Numbered from the stretch's first letter, positions 1-9,481 are shown. The stretch: DNA of 40,105 bases from an uncultured Synergistaceae bacterium (GCA_937868015.1 CALMLW010000333.1:1-40105), one strand, 5' to 3'. The notes: generated by a model from the letters alone, not told the origin. Numbers and translations are program-made.

Positions 1-120
1 TTTTCGTCACCAAAACAAGGCATCGCCCATGGCCCCTAAAGGGTCGAGGCCCTCCGGGCCCCCGGACGTTACCCCGAGGATCCGGTCAGGCTTTCAATGG
101 CGCCTTTGCATTCTCTAGGA

Positions 121-340
121 TTTCACCCCTGCACATCTGGGGATTTTTGTCTTGCAACTTTGCCCACTTCTATTCTGCAACAAACAGAGCCTACCCGCTC
201 ATTGGGTGGCTCCCCCTCCGGAACGCCGGCTCCATCTCGCCGGAACGGTGGCTCACTTTCATCGGAGAGGTGGCTCCGTCAAGATCGGAACGGTGGCTCT
301 CGGAGACCGTAATAATCATATTCTGCAACAAACAAGCCTT
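121..340. mobile_element. Remnant of an IS21-like element end (tandem terminal repeats)
   Basis: Five imperfect units of about 20-23 bp, of the form GGTGGCTC followed by a short spacer and CCGGAAC, start near 205, 225, 247, 269 and 292. A 16-bp direct repeat, TATTCTGCAACAAACA, lies on both sides, at 171-186 and 319-334. From memory, IS21-family elements carry multiple terminal repeats of this kind, with a GGTGGCTC core spaced by CGGAA. No istA or istB coding sequence is present, so this would be a relic. The rest of 1-517 shows no credible gene: several frames are open but none has a ribosome site or recognisable protein. The family assignment is from pattern memory and is uncertain; the repeats themselves are plain in the sequence. 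Confidence 0.5.
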
Positions 341-517
341 TGGCCCCACGCCCTCTCTTCAGGTGGATGGTCCGGCCCCGGCGGTTTTTGTGGTACTCTT
401 GCCGAGGAAAGAAGAGAAAAAACCTCGCCGTCCGGGCCCCGGCCCCCCTTGGGGATCCCTAGGGTACCGAAGGCTCCCTCGGGAAGGCCCCAGGACGCAG
501 GAAAGGGGGGCGCCCCC

Positions 518-1876
518 ATGCCCCACGCCCAGAGCCAGTTCTTGAAGATGACCACCGTTCCTGTGGGAAGGCTTATCTCCTCCCTGGCGGTGCCGACGAT
601 CATCAGCATGCTGGTGACGTCGATTTACAACATGGCTGATACCTATTTCGTGTCCCAGATCGGCACCAGCGCCTCGGGGGCGGTGGGGGTGGTCTTTTCC
701 CTCATGGCCATCATTCAGGCCGTGGGGTTCACCATCGGCATGGGGGCGGGCACCTGGATCTCGCGCCTCCTGGGGGCGCGCCTCCTGGACGAAGCTCGGA
801 GCGTGGCCTCCAGCGCCTACTACCTCTCCCTGCTCCTCGGGGGAGCGGTGGCGGTGGGGGGGCTCGGGGCCATCGATCCCCTCATGCGCCTCCTGGGCGC
901 CACGGACACCATCCTTCCCTACGCCAAAGAGTACGCCTCCTACATCCTCTATGCGGCCCCCATCATGGCGGCGTCCTTCCTCCTGAACAACATCCTGCGG
1001 GCGGAAGGAAGGGCCCAGTTCGCCATGATCGGCATCACCGCCGGAGGGATCCTCAACATCTTCCTAGATCCCCTTTTCATCTTCACCTTCCGCCTGGGCA
1101 TTGCCGGGGCCGCCATCGCCACAGCGCTGAGCCAGTGCGTGAGCTTCTCTCTGCTACTATCCGGCTTTCTCACCCATCGCACCCAGACATCTCTCCATGT
1201 GAGGTACGTGGCGAAGGCCCCCGCTCTCTACGGGCAGATCGTCAAAAACGGCCTTCCCTCCTTCTGTCGCCAGGGGTTGGCCAGCGTGGCGGCCATCGCC
1301 ACGAACCTCAGCGCCGCCGTCTACGGCGACGCGGCGGTGGCGGCCCTGTCCATCGTGGGCAAAGTCTTCATGGTGGCTTTTTCCGTGGTCATCGGCGTGG
1401 GACAGGGATATCAGCCCGTTTTGGGGTACAACTATGGGGCGGGGAACTTCGACCGGGTGCGGGGGGCGTTTCTTTTCACCTTCAAGACCGCCACCGCCCT
1501 CATGGTCCTGTGCGCCCTGGGGGGGTGGTTCGGGGCCCCGGCGATCATGACGTGGTTCATCGCCAGCGACCCCCAGGTCATCGCCATTGGCACGGGAACC
1601 CTTAGGGCCATGGGGCTCGCCATGCCCCTGGTGCCCCTCATGGTGGTCTGCAACATGTCCTTCCAGTCCATCGGCAAGTCCTGGACGTCCCTTCTTCTCT
1701 CGTCCATGCGCCAGGGCTTCATCTTCCTGCCGCTGATCGTCCTGCTGCCCCGATTTTTCGGGTTGCCGGGGCTCCAGGTGGCCCAGCCGGTGGCCGACGT
1801 CTGCACCTTCCTGGTCTGCCTCCCCTTTGCCCGGCATTTCTTCGACGACTTGAAGCGCCGGGAAGGAGGGGTATGA
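518..1876 (+). CDS. MATE family multidrug/metabolite efflux transporter
   Basis: A 452-residue inner-membrane protein, the usual length for MATE exporters, which use a Na+ or H+ gradient to expel cationic drugs or metabolites. The sequence is a run of hydrophobic helices, about twelve, in two similar halves. Typical features are the early segment PTIISMLVTSIYNMADTYF and, mid-protein, GQGYQPVLGYNYGAG. The frame stays open far upstream, but the start at 518 is chosen because it is preceded by a G-rich Shine-Dalgarno (505-510) at seven bases and gives the normal MATE N-terminus; ATG 548 is an alternative. It stands alone, facing the minus-strand binding-protein gene, with a possible IS relic upstream. 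The substrate cannot be told from sequence. Confidence 0.9.
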   Translation: MPHAQSQFLKMTTVPVGRLISSLAVPTIISMLVTSIYNMADTYFVSQIGTSASGAVGVVFSLMAIIQAVGFTIGMGAGTWISRLLGARLLDEARSVASSAYYLSLLLGGAVAVGGLGAIDPLMRLLGATDTILPYAKEYASYILYAAPIMAASFLLNNILRAEGRAQFAMIGITAGGILNIFLDPLFIFTFRLGIAGAAIATALSQCVSFSLLLSGFLTHRTQTSLHVRYVAKAPALYGQIVKNGLPSFCRQGLASVAAIATNLSAAVYGDAAVAALSIVGKVFMVAFSVVIGVGQGYQPVLGYNYGAGNFDRVRGAFLFTFKTATALMVLCALGGWFGAPAIMTWFIASDPQVIAIGTGTLRAMGLAMPLVPLMVVCNMSFQSIGKSWTSLLLSSMRQGFIFLPLIVLLPRFFGLPGLQVAQPVADVCTFLVCLPFARHFFDDLKRREGGV

Positions 1877-1886
1877 CCCTTCGGTT

Positions 1887-1946
1887 CCCTAGGACCGGCC
1901 GCGCCCCTCCCCGACCGATAAGGCTCCCCGCAGGATCGTCCTAGGG
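1887..1946. terminator. Possible bidirectional terminator between convergent genes
   Basis: The inverted repeat CCCTAGGAC (1887-1895) and GTCCTAGGG (1938-1946) gives a 9-bp stem with a 42-nt loop. It fills the gap between the stop of the MATE gene and the stop of the convergent binding-protein gene. There is no clear T run, so its role is inferred from position. Confidence 0.3.
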
Positions 1947-1947
1947 G

Positions 1948-2688
1948 CTACTTCAGCCTGTAACCGGCGAGGACCCGGTCCAGGGTGCCGTCGGCCTTGA
2001 TCTCCTCAAGGCCCCGGTTGAAGGCGTCGATGATCTCCTGGCACCGGGGGTTGACTATGGCGCACGATATCGACAGCGTCTGGGTGGACAGGGAGTTTTT
2101 CGTGAGCTCGATCTCGTCGAGCAGGGCAGGATCGCTTTTTCTCAGCGTGTCGACGAGCACGATGCGGTCTTCCAGCGTCAGGTCGACGAGGCCGAAGACG
2201 AGCCTTTTGACGTTGCTCAGGGTATCGTTGGCCTCCCTGCGCCGGAAGTTCGTGGCCCCTTTGAAGGCCTCCGGATAGCCGTAGCCCCGCACGATGCCCA
2301 CGGTCTTGCCGCTCAGGCTCTCGATCCCCTCGTACTCGAAGGGGTCACCCTTCCTCTTGACGAATTTGACCTCGTTTATCGCGTAGGGCTCGCTGAAAAG
2401 AAGGCGCCTTCGGCGCTCTTCCGTGGTCCACGTGCTGGGGATGACGTCGATCTCTCCCGCCGTCACCCTCTCCTCCGCCCGGGTCCAGGGCATGAAGCGC
2501 AACTCCACCTCGTATCCCTGGGGGCCCACCGCCGCTCGCAGGATCTCCATCGAAAGGCCCTGGGTGGGGCTCCTCGGGTCGGTGAAGGGGGGCCAGGGAT
2601 CCGCCGCCGCCGTGATTTTTTTCCCCTCCGCCCCCGCCCCCGAAGCCGCCAGAAGCCCCACCAGAAGCGCCATCAGAAGTCTTTTCAT
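1948..2688 (-). CDS. Periplasmic amino-acid-type solute-binding protein (SBP_bac_3)
   Basis: A 246-residue protein of the family-3 solute-binding fold, which captures polar amino acids or related ligands for ABC importers. An N-terminal signal peptide (about residues 1-20) ends in SGAGA. It is followed by the family opening ITAAADPWPPFT, then EERVTAGEIDVIPSTWTTEER and LLFSEPYAI, the usual ligand-lobe motifs. Near the C-terminus are the helix IIDAFNRGLEEIKADGTL and the ending typical of these proteins. No permease or ATPase gene is adjacent, so it is an orphan receptor here, or the TRAP/ABC partner lies elsewhere. ATG 2688 has only a weak ribosome site (GATGAG). The ligand cannot be assigned. 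Confidence 0.85.
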   Translation of the reverse strand: MKRLLMALLVGLLAASGAGAEGKKITAAADPWPPFTDPRSPTQGLSMEILRAAVGPQGYEVELRFMPWTRAEERVTAGEIDVIPSTWTTEERRRRLLFSEPYAINEVKFVKRKGDPFEYEGIESLSGKTVGIVRGYGYPEAFKGATNFRRREANDTLSNVKRLVFGLVDLTLEDRIVLVDTLRKSDPALLDEIELTKNSLSTQTLSISCAIVNPRCQEIIDAFNRGLEEIKADGTLDRVLAGYRLK

Positions 2689-2729
2689 TTTCTCATCAAC
2701 CCTTCCGAGGCTAATCTTTACAAAGGCAG

Positions 2730-2757
2730 GGTATCATCAAAGGCCTCGGAGCGTCAA
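2730..2757 (-). promoter_or_regulatory. Candidate promoter for the solute-binding-protein gene
   Basis: On the minus strand TTGACG (2757-2752) is followed after 16 bp by GATACC (2735-2730), about 40 bp upstream of the start at 2688. The -35 is good and the -10 poor. It lies between the subtilase stop and the binding-protein start. Confidence 0.35.
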
Positions 2758-2794
2758 GAGAACCCCGGCGATGTGGCGGTTCCGCGCCCCCGGC

Positions 2795-4180
2795 CTACCT
2801 TTTCCTCCGCCACAGGAGCGGCAGGGCTCCCAGCAGGAGGGCCCCCGAGGCCTCGAAGCCCTGGCAGCCGCCCCCGGAGCTGCTTCGCTGAGGCGCGGGG
2901 GGGGAGAGGAGCTGTTCCATGCTTCCCCGGGCGTTCAGGATCCCTCCGGAGACGCACTTCCCCGCGAAGGCGTCGGAGAGGGTGACTCCTTTGAGGAGGG
3001 CGTCCCGGACCTGGGCCATGGAGGCGTCGGGACTCGCCGCCCACAACAGGGCCCCCAGGCCGGTGACGAAGGGCGCTGCGCTGCTGGTGCCCAAAAAAAC
3101 CCGGAAGTTGAATTCCCGCCCCGTGGTGAGAACTCCGTTCCCGGGGGCAAAGAGGTCCACGGTGCGGGCGCCGTAGTTGGAGAAGCTGCATCGGGTCCAG
3201 GTTTGGGGGTCCACGCCTCCCACGCTCACCACGTTGTCCGCGGAAAAACAGGCGGGGTACACGGGGGTGGCGTCGGTGTTTCGGCCGTCGTTCCCCGAAG
3301 CCGCCACCAAAAGGACGTTTTCGGCCTCCAGATCCCGGACAAAGTGCTCCTCCATGCCTCCGGGCCCTCCCTCCGAAGTCCCGAAAGAGGCGTTCACCAC
3401 CCGGATATTTACCCCGTGTCGTTTCAGCGCCAACACATACTGATAGGCCTTCATGACGTTGTATCGGTCCGATGGCGCCCGGGGGTCGGATCCCCACATC
3501 CGCACGGAGATCATCCGCACCGTCCAGTTCATCCCCGCCACGCCGAAGCCGTTGTTCCCCACGGCCCCGATGATCCCCGCCACGGAGGTGCCGTGGCCGA
3601 AGAGGTCGTCCGAGGCGTTCCCGTTGTCGTCGAAGGTGTTGTATCCGTTCACGTCGTCCACGTAGCCGTTGCGGTCGTCGTCCACGCCGTTGGCCGGAAT
3701 CTCCCCGGGGTTCACCCAGAGGTTCGGCCCCAGATCGGGGTGGGATCCCTGCATGCCGGTGTCCATCACCGCCACGATGACATCGGCGTTCCCGGTGGTG
3801 TGGTGCCAGGCTCCGGGAAGGTCCAGGCTCTCCATGATCTTCGATTGAAACATGGGGTAGTACTCGTCGTTGGGCACCTCCAGGAGCTCCACGGGGAAGT
3901 TGGGCTCCAGGTACCGCACGTCCGGATCGGCCCGGGCCGCTTCGAGGCGGGACGAAAAATCTCCCTGGGGGACGAGGTAGGGCTTGGCCTTCAGAAGGGC
4001 CTGGGCGGTGTGGGGAGACACCGCGTGGGGCGTTCGGTCGGGGCGGTCCGTCAGCAGGGCCAGGGTGCCGTCCCGGTACAGGATGATGTACTCCGTCGGG
4101 GGCGGTGCGGCGTTCCCCCGGAGGGGGACCAAAAGGGCGGCGGCCCAGAGCAGGATTCCAAAAACTTTGAGCGTTCGCAT
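2795..4180 (-). CDS. Secreted subtilisin-like (S8) serine protease with Synergist-CTERM anchor
   Basis: A 461-residue exported protease. A signal peptide (about 1-24) is followed by an inhibitor-like propeptide containing YIILYRDGTLALL. The S8 catalytic domain then shows Asp140 (VAVMDTG), His196 (FGHGTSVAG), oxyanion Asn297 (AASGNDG) and nucleophile Ser366 (GTSSAAP), so the triad is complete. The C-terminus has SSSGGGCQGF, a hydrophobic stretch and WRRKR, matching the Synergist-CTERM sorting signal. The mature enzyme is therefore probably processed and held at the cell surface. ATG 4180 is chosen because AAGGAGG sits directly upstream and a signal peptide follows; the upstream open frame lacks both. 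It follows sbcC by 77 bp in the same direction but probably has no functional tie to it. Confidence 0.92.
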   Translation of the reverse strand: MRTLKVFGILLWAAALLVPLRGNAAPPPTEYIILYRDGTLALLTDRPDRTPHAVSPHTAQALLKAKPYLVPQGDFSSRLEAARADPDVRYLEPNFPVELLEVPNDEYYPMFQSKIMESLDLPGAWHHTTGNADVIVAVMDTGMQGSHPDLGPNLWVNPGEIPANGVDDDRNGYVDDVNGYNTFDDNGNASDDLFGHGTSVAGIIGAVGNNGFGVAGMNWTVRMISVRMWGSDPRAPSDRYNVMKAYQYVLALKRHGVNIRVVNASFGTSEGGPGGMEEHFVRDLEAENVLLVAASGNDGRNTDATPVYPACFSADNVVSVGGVDPQTWTRCSFSNYGARTVDLFAPGNGVLTTGREFNFRVFLGTSSAAPFVTGLGALLWAASPDASMAQVRDALLKGVTLSDAFAGKCVSGGILNARGSMEQLLSPPAPQRSSSGGGCQGFEASGALLLGALPLLWRRKR

Positions 4181-4257
4181 GGGGCATTCCTCCTTGAGAA
4201 GTGAGTTTCCGATCCCGGGGGGGTATCCCCGCAGGAAGGGCCTTTGGGGGCGTTGCC

Positions 4258-7200
4258 CTACTTCGCGCCGCATCCCGGTCCCTGGAGGGCACTCTTGCCC
4301 CCCGGGCCGGGGATCACCTGAATGCGGGCGGCGAGGCGTTCCCGGATGGCGGGGACGTGGGAGATGACGCCGATGAGTTTGCCGCTCCGATGCAATCCCG
4401 CCAGGGTTTCCAGGGCGGTGTCCAGGGCGTCGTCGTCCAGGGTGCCGAAGCCTTCGTCCAGAAAGAGGGAGTCCACCCGCACCCGGCGGCTCACCATGTG
4501 GGAGAGCCCCAGCGCCAGGGCCAGGCTCACGAGAAAACTCTCGCCGCCGGAGAGGGTTTTGGTGGAACGGGCCACGCCCCCCTGGTAGGTGTCCACCACG
4601 GCGAGTTCCAGAGGAGCCTGGCGCTCCTGCACGAGGACGTAGCGGTCCGTCATGTTCCGGAGCTGGTGATTGGCGTGGCCGATCATGGCGCGAAAGGTCA
4701 ATCCCTGGGCGAAGTTGCGGAACTTCTTGCCGTCGGCGGATCCCACGAGGTGGTGCAGGTTTTCCCACCGGCGAAGTTCCCGCCGTTGGGCCTCGCACCG
4801 GGTTTGCTGGTCCCGGTGCTCTTGCCGGAGGGTGTCGAGGTCCCGGAGCTTTTCCTCAAGGACTCCCACGGCCCGCTGTGCTTCGCCGTGGAGCGTTTCG
4901 AGGTCGGCGATCTCCCGCAGGAGTTCTTCCCGGAGCACGGGATCTCCCTGGAGTTCCCGCAGTTCGTCGCGCTGCCGCCGCTGGCGCTCCAGGGTGCTTT
5001 TCCGGGCGGCCCCTTCTTCCTTCAGGAGTTGCGACGCCTCGGCGAGGGCGCGCCGTTGGGGTTCCTCCAGGTTCGCCGCCAGGAAGTCCTCTTCGTGGAG
5101 AAAGGCCCCTTCCTGAAGGCGTCGGGTCCAACGCTCCTCTTCGGAGGCGAGGTCTCGGTCCCGATTCTCCAGAGAACGGTTGAGGGTGTCCCGGCGGTCC
5201 TGGGCCCGGTTTCGCCCTTCCAGGGCCTGGTCTTTGTCCCTGCGGCGGAGGGCCAGGGTCTCTTCCGCTCGGGTGAGGGCCTCGACAAACTGTTGCTCTT
5301 CCTCGTCGGGGTGGCGGTCCTGAAAGAGGTTTTTCCGTTCCTCCTCCAGAAGGCGGTGCTCTCCCCGGCGGGCCTCCAGGTCCGCATCCTGGCGGGCCAG
5401 GGTGTCGGTGGCCTCGCGGATCCGGAGTGTCCACTGTTCCAGGGCGTGGTGTCCCATCTGGATGGTCTGGTCGAGGCGGATCTTTTCGTTGTGGTGCTGT
5501 TCCCACCGCTCTTTGCGGGCGCGGAGGGTTTGGCGGACGTCCTCCAGGGTTTCCTCGGCGAGGGATGCGTCGTTCCAGGGGGCGAGGCGTTGGCGGAGGT
5601 CCCGCCGGGCCTGGTCCACGTTGGTGGCGTGGGCGCTCCTTGCCCTCCGGGCGGCTTCCAGGGCCTGGAGGGCGGAGGCCTCGTCGTGAGCCGCCTTCTG
5701 GGCATTGAGCTTCGCGGCTTCCGCGAATTCCCGGAGTTCTTCCCGATCCTGTCCCCGCTTCGCCAGCTCGTGTTCTTCGGTGTCCCCCCGGATGACGGTG
5801 TCCTCGGTGCGGCGCAGGGCTTCGTCCTCCTCGCGCCGCCGGAGTTCGGCGTGGGCTTCCCAGCGATCCTGGGGAACCTCTTCGCCCCGTTGCTCCCAGA
5901 TGCGGCGGAGAGATTGCTCGGCCTCGGCGATGCTTTGCCGGGCCTCTTCCTGGTCTTGGACGTTCCTCTCCAGATCTTTCTGCACGGCGCCTTGCTGGTT
6001 CGTGATCCGGGCCCGGCGGTCGTGGAGCTCCTGGAGCTCCCGCTTGCTCCGGGCGAGGTCGTCGTCGGCGGCGTAGGGGGGAGGGAGCTGGCCCCAGGCG
6101 AGGGGGTGTTCCCGGGCGCCGCACAGGGGGCAGGGTTCTCCGTCCCGCAACTCTTTCCGCTGGTCCTCCAGGGCCTGGATGCGCAGGAGCAGGTCCCTCT
6201 GGATCTCCAGAAGTTCGGTCTCCCGGGCCAGCGTTTCCAGACGCGCTTCGGTGCGTTGCCGATCTTCCTTCAGGGCGCCCTCGCCGTCGGTGAGTTCCTG
6301 GGCGCGCTGCCGGGCGTTTTCCAGCAGGAGCTGGTGTTTTTCCCGGAGCTGGAGGGTCTGGATGCCCTGGTCGAGGAGGGCGCGGCGTTCCCGCAGGCGC
6401 TCCAGACTTTGCCGCCATTCTCCCAGAGAACGCCCTTGGAGGAGATCCTCCAGGGCTTTTCTCCTCCGGGCCACGGCGTCCTCCAGGGTGGCGAGGGCTT
6501 GTTGCCGCTCCTGAAGGAGCTGGTCCCGGCGCTGGCGCTCGGCGACGGCGGCGGCGTGGAGGTTTTCCGCCTCCGCCTCCTCCTGGTACCGGCGGGCGCT
6601 CTGGCGAGAGAGGTCCTGAAGGGCGTCTAACCGTTCGAGGAGGGCTCCCAGGGCTTCCCCCAGGGCGCCGTCGGCGGCGTTTTGCTCCAGCTCGCGCTCC
6701 AGCGTCTTTCGGGTGGCGGTCTCCTCGTCGAGGAGGCGTTGTTCTTTCGTCCGGTTTTCCTCCAGGGTTTCCAGATTCTTTTTTTGCGTTTCCCGTTCCG
6801 CCTCCCGGGTGCCCAGGACCTTTTCCCATTCCTGGAGCTGGAGGTCTTGTCCCCGGACGCGCTGCCACAGGGGGCGGAGGGTGGCCTCCCGGGCCTTGAG
6901 GTCCTGGAGGGAGGCTTGGGCTATTTGCCACGCCTCGTCCGCCTGGTGCAGGGCTTCGTCGAGTTCGGGGAGGCGGAGCCGAAGGTCTTCCAGAAGGTCG
7001 CTCTCCGCACGTCGGTCTTTTCGGAGGCGCTCCAGGGCGCCGTGCAGGCTCGCCAATTCCAGCGCCTGGAGGGCCCGGGCCAGGCGCTCTTCCTGGGGGG
7101 CGAAGGCTTCGGCCCGGTTCGTCCATTCCTGGAGCGACGCTTCGCCCTTCTCCAGTTCTTCCTCGGCGTGGGCCAGACGGTCGTGGAGGTCCAGGCGGTG

Positions 7201-7929
7201 CTTCTTGTCCTCCATGTCCTGGCGGAGGCGGGGCTCTTCGGTCTTTTTTTCCTCCAGGTCGTGGCGCCACGCCGCTGCCTGCCCTTCGTCGGGGATCTTC
7301 GTGCTCTGCAGAACGCTGTCGAGGGCGTCAAGTTTTTTCTGTTCCTCCCCCCGGCGTTCGTGCACGCGCTGAGAAATCTCGGTGTAGATGCCGGTCCCCG
7401 TGATCTGTTCCAGCAGGGGGCCCCGCTCGTCGGAAGAGGCCTGGAGGAAGGCGGCGAAATCTCCCTGGGCGAGGAGCATGGTGCGGGTGAAGCGCCGGAA
7501 ATCCAGCCCCGTGATCTCTTCCACCCGGCGAGGCACCTCCGAGAGCTTTTCTTCGAGGACGTTCCCCGTGGCGTGGTCGATGACTTCGTGCCTGGCCTGC
7601 TGGAGCTCTCCGCCGGCCTTCTTCCGGGCGGTGCGTTGGCTCCAGTGGCAGCGGAAGCACCCCTGGGGGGTTTCAAAGGTCACTTCGGCGAAGCACTCTC
7701 CGGTCTGGCGGGACATGATGCCGTTCGTCGTTTTGGTGATCCGTCCCAGGCGGGGGGTGGCGCCGTAGAGGGCCAGGCAGAGGGCGTCCAGCAGGGTGGA
7801 CTTGCCCGACCCCGTGGGGCCGGTGATGGCGAAGATCCCCTCCGAGACGTAGGCGGGGTGGGTCAGGTCCACGGTCCATTCTCCCTGCAGGGAGTTCAGA
7901 TTTTTGAAGTGGATGTGGAGGATGCGCAC
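4258..7929 (-). CDS. sbcC: Exonuclease SbcC, SMC-like ATPase subunit
   Basis: A 1223-residue Rad50-type subunit of the SbcCD nuclease, which opens hairpins and degrades blocked double-strand DNA ends in ATP-dependent fashion. The Walker A motif GPTGSGKST is at residues 37-45. Two long, Glu/Arg/Leu-rich coiled-coil arms follow, broken by the zinc-hook motif CPLC (Cys600 and Cys603) at mid-protein. The C-terminal head has the ABC signature LSGGESFLVSLALALGLS and Walker B with D-loop, LFLDEGFGTLDDDALD. Length and order match SbcC. Its start overlaps the end of sbcD by 34 bp, so the two are translationally coupled. The coding bias of the coiled coil leaves long meaningless open frames on the opposite strand. 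Confidence 0.97.
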   Translation of the reverse strand: MRILHIHFKNLNSLQGEWTVDLTHPAYVSEGIFAITGPTGSGKSTLLDALCLALYGATPRLGRITKTTNGIMSRQTGECFAEVTFETPQGCFRCHWSQRTARKKAGGELQQARHEVIDHATGNVLEEKLSEVPRRVEEITGLDFRRFTRTMLLAQGDFAAFLQASSDERGPLLEQITGTGIYTEISQRVHERRGEEQKKLDALDSVLQSTKIPDEGQAAAWRHDLEEKKTEEPRLRQDMEDKKHRLDLHDRLAHAEEELEKGEASLQEWTNRAEAFAPQEERLARALQALELASLHGALERLRKDRRAESDLLEDLRLRLPELDEALHQADEAWQIAQASLQDLKAREATLRPLWQRVRGQDLQLQEWEKVLGTREAERETQKKNLETLEENRTKEQRLLDEETATRKTLERELEQNAADGALGEALGALLERLDALQDLSRQSARRYQEEAEAENLHAAAVAERQRRDQLLQERQQALATLEDAVARRRKALEDLLQGRSLGEWRQSLERLRERRALLDQGIQTLQLREKHQLLLENARQRAQELTDGEGALKEDRQRTEARLETLARETELLEIQRDLLLRIQALEDQRKELRDGEPCPLCGAREHPLAWGQLPPPYAADDDLARSKRELQELHDRRARITNQQGAVQKDLERNVQDQEEARQSIAEAEQSLRRIWEQRGEEVPQDRWEAHAELRRREEDEALRRTEDTVIRGDTEEHELAKRGQDREELREFAEAAKLNAQKAAHDEASALQALEAARRARSAHATNVDQARRDLRQRLAPWNDASLAEETLEDVRQTLRARKERWEQHHNEKIRLDQTIQMGHHALEQWTLRIREATDTLARQDADLEARRGEHRLLEEERKNLFQDRHPDEEEQQFVEALTRAEETLALRRRDKDQALEGRNRAQDRRDTLNRSLENRDRDLASEEERWTRRLQEGAFLHEEDFLAANLEEPQRRALAEASQLLKEEGAARKSTLERQRRQRDELRELQGDPVLREELLREIADLETLHGEAQRAVGVLEEKLRDLDTLRQEHRDQQTRCEAQRRELRRWENLHHLVGSADGKKFRNFAQGLTFRAMIGHANHQLRNMTDRYVLVQERQAPLELAVVDTYQGGVARSTKTLSGGESFLVSLALALGLSHMVSRRVRVDSLFLDEGFGTLDDDALDTALETLAGLHRSGKLIGVISHVPAIRERLAARIQVIPGPGGKSALQGPGCGAK

Positions 7930-9191
7930 GCGCCGCTCCTTTCTTCTCCCAGGGGGTCGTCCTGGGCCAGGGAGAGGAGGATCTCCCGGTAGGCCCGGCG
8001 GAGCTCCTCCCGCTGGCTTTCGTCCACCGAGGCCTCTTCAAGACAGCGTTCAAAGACCTCGTTTTCGTTCAGGTCCGCCAGAGCTCCGTCTTCCTCCTCG
8101 CCGAAGAGGACGCATGCCGGAAGGCGGCGGTTCTTCACGCAGAGGAGGTCGAGGGCCGTGCCCGAGACGGCCTCTTCCAGGGAGGACCGCAGATCTCCCT
8201 GGATCTCTTCGCCGTCGTAGTCCGCTTCGAGCCACACGGATTTTCCTTCGGCGGCGAGGTTCCGGAGGCGGGAAAGCATCTCCTCCAGCGATCCCCGCAG
8301 GCGTTCCATGCGCTGGAAAACCGGCACGGGAAGAAGATCCACCGAGGCCCTCCGGCCGGAGAACTCCACCCGGCAGAGGCTTTTTTGCTGGGTGGCCTCG
8401 CCGAAGCCCATAGCCAGAGGGGCGCCGCTGTAGCGCCGGGTTTCCGCCCCGGCCACCCTTTGGGGGGCGTGGAGGTGCCCCAGGGCGACGTAATCCAGAT
8501 TTTGGGGGAAAATGTCCTCCGAAACCCGGGCCAGGGAGCCCACGTAGAGCTCCCGCACGCCATCCCCCTCGGCGGAGGTGCCCCCCGCCACGAAGAGGTG
8601 CCCCAGGGCCACCAGAGGAACACCGGGGGCTTCGCGTTGCCGGATCTCCTCTCCCAGGGCGGCGACCTGGGCGTAGTGGGCCCGGAGCCCCTCCACGAGC
8701 TTGCGGTCCTTGTCCTCGGGGGTTTCTCCCGCTTCGGCGGTGCGGAGGTCCCCGTCCCGGAGATAGGGCACGGCGCAGACCAGGAGCTCGGGATGGCCCT
8801 GGGGATTCCGGAGGATTTTCACCTCGTCCTCCCGGCGCGCTCCCGGAGCTCCCATCACGTGCACCGAAAGGGATTGCAGGAGCTCCCGGGGGGCGTCGAG
8901 GAAGGAGGGGGAGTCGTGATTTCCCCCCACGAGAACCGCATGGCGGCAGGAAGAAGGGGTGATCCGGCGGAGAAAGCGGTAGTAGAGCTCCTGGGCCCGG
9001 TGGCTGGGAACGCTGGAGTCGAAGATGTCCCCCGCCACCAGAAGGATGTCGATGTCCTCCCGGACGAGGATTTCGCCGAGCCAGTCCAGAAAGGCGCCGA
9101 ATTCAGCGTACCGTTTTCGGCCGTAGATGGCGTGTCCGATGTGCCAATCCGAGGTGTGCAGCAGGCGCAAGGGTTTGGAGCCATTTCCCAT
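7896..9191 (-). CDS. sbcD: Exonuclease SbcD, Mre11-like nuclease subunit
   Basis: A 431-residue manganese-dependent phosphoesterase, the catalytic partner of SbcC. The metallophosphatase motifs occur in order: LLHTSDWHIGH near the N-terminus, VAGDIFDSS, GGNHDSPSF and ALGHLHAPQ. These supply the Asp, His and Asn metal ligands. A capping and SbcC-binding region follows. ATG 9191 is preferred over ATG 9227 because GGAGG lies eight bases upstream. It is the first gene of an sbcD-sbcC pair. On the minus strand upstream a TAAAAT (9233-9228) could be a -10 box, but no good -35 is seen. The 263-bp gap before the next plus-strand gene therefore holds divergent promoters that I cannot define well. Confidence 0.96.
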   Translation of the reverse strand: MGNGSKPLRLLHTSDWHIGHAIYGRKRYAEFGAFLDWLGEILVREDIDILLVAGDIFDSSVPSHRAQELYYRFLRRITPSSCRHAVLVGGNHDSPSFLDAPRELLQSLSVHVMGAPGARREDEVKILRNPQGHPELLVCAVPYLRDGDLRTAEAGETPEDKDRKLVEGLRAHYAQVAALGEEIRQREAPGVPLVALGHLFVAGGTSAEGDGVRELYVGSLARVSEDIFPQNLDYVALGHLHAPQRVAGAETRRYSGAPLAMGFGEATQQKSLCRVEFSGRRASVDLLPVPVFQRMERLRGSLEEMLSRLRNLAAEGKSVWLEADYDGEEIQGDLRSSLEEAVSGTALDLLCVKNRRLPACVLFGEEEDGALADLNENEVFERCLEEASVDESQREELRRAYREILLSLAQDDPLGEERSGACASSTSTSKI

Positions 9192-9481
9192 GGTTTTTTC
9201 CTCCGGGCGGGGTGATGTGTGTTCCACATTTTACCCGTAAAACGAAAAAAAACCATCTTCCGGAAACACCCCATCGGTTTCTCCAGAAAAAAGGGAGAAA
9301 AGATGATGCGGCGCTCCGCTCTCCGGCGTATACTGGCTCTCATCCGGAGGCGAAGGCTCCCGGAAAAAAGCGGATGGAAAGGCGCGTCGTGGCCCGGGCC
9401 GGGAGGAAACATTCCGGGCCGGGCTCGGTGGGCAAGGTTTGACATGGAGGCACGGTGGGGCCGGAGGGGAGTGGATCAATC

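Noticed and set aside
4201-6630. Long open frame on the plus strand opposite sbcC
   Set aside because: It is the shadow of a GC-rich coiled-coil gene; the protein is low-complexity Phe/Leu/Gly with no ribosome site, while SbcC has all its motifs.
9329-9334. TATACT as a promoter for the CHAT cluster
   Set aside because: There is no -35 box at the right distance; left unassigned.
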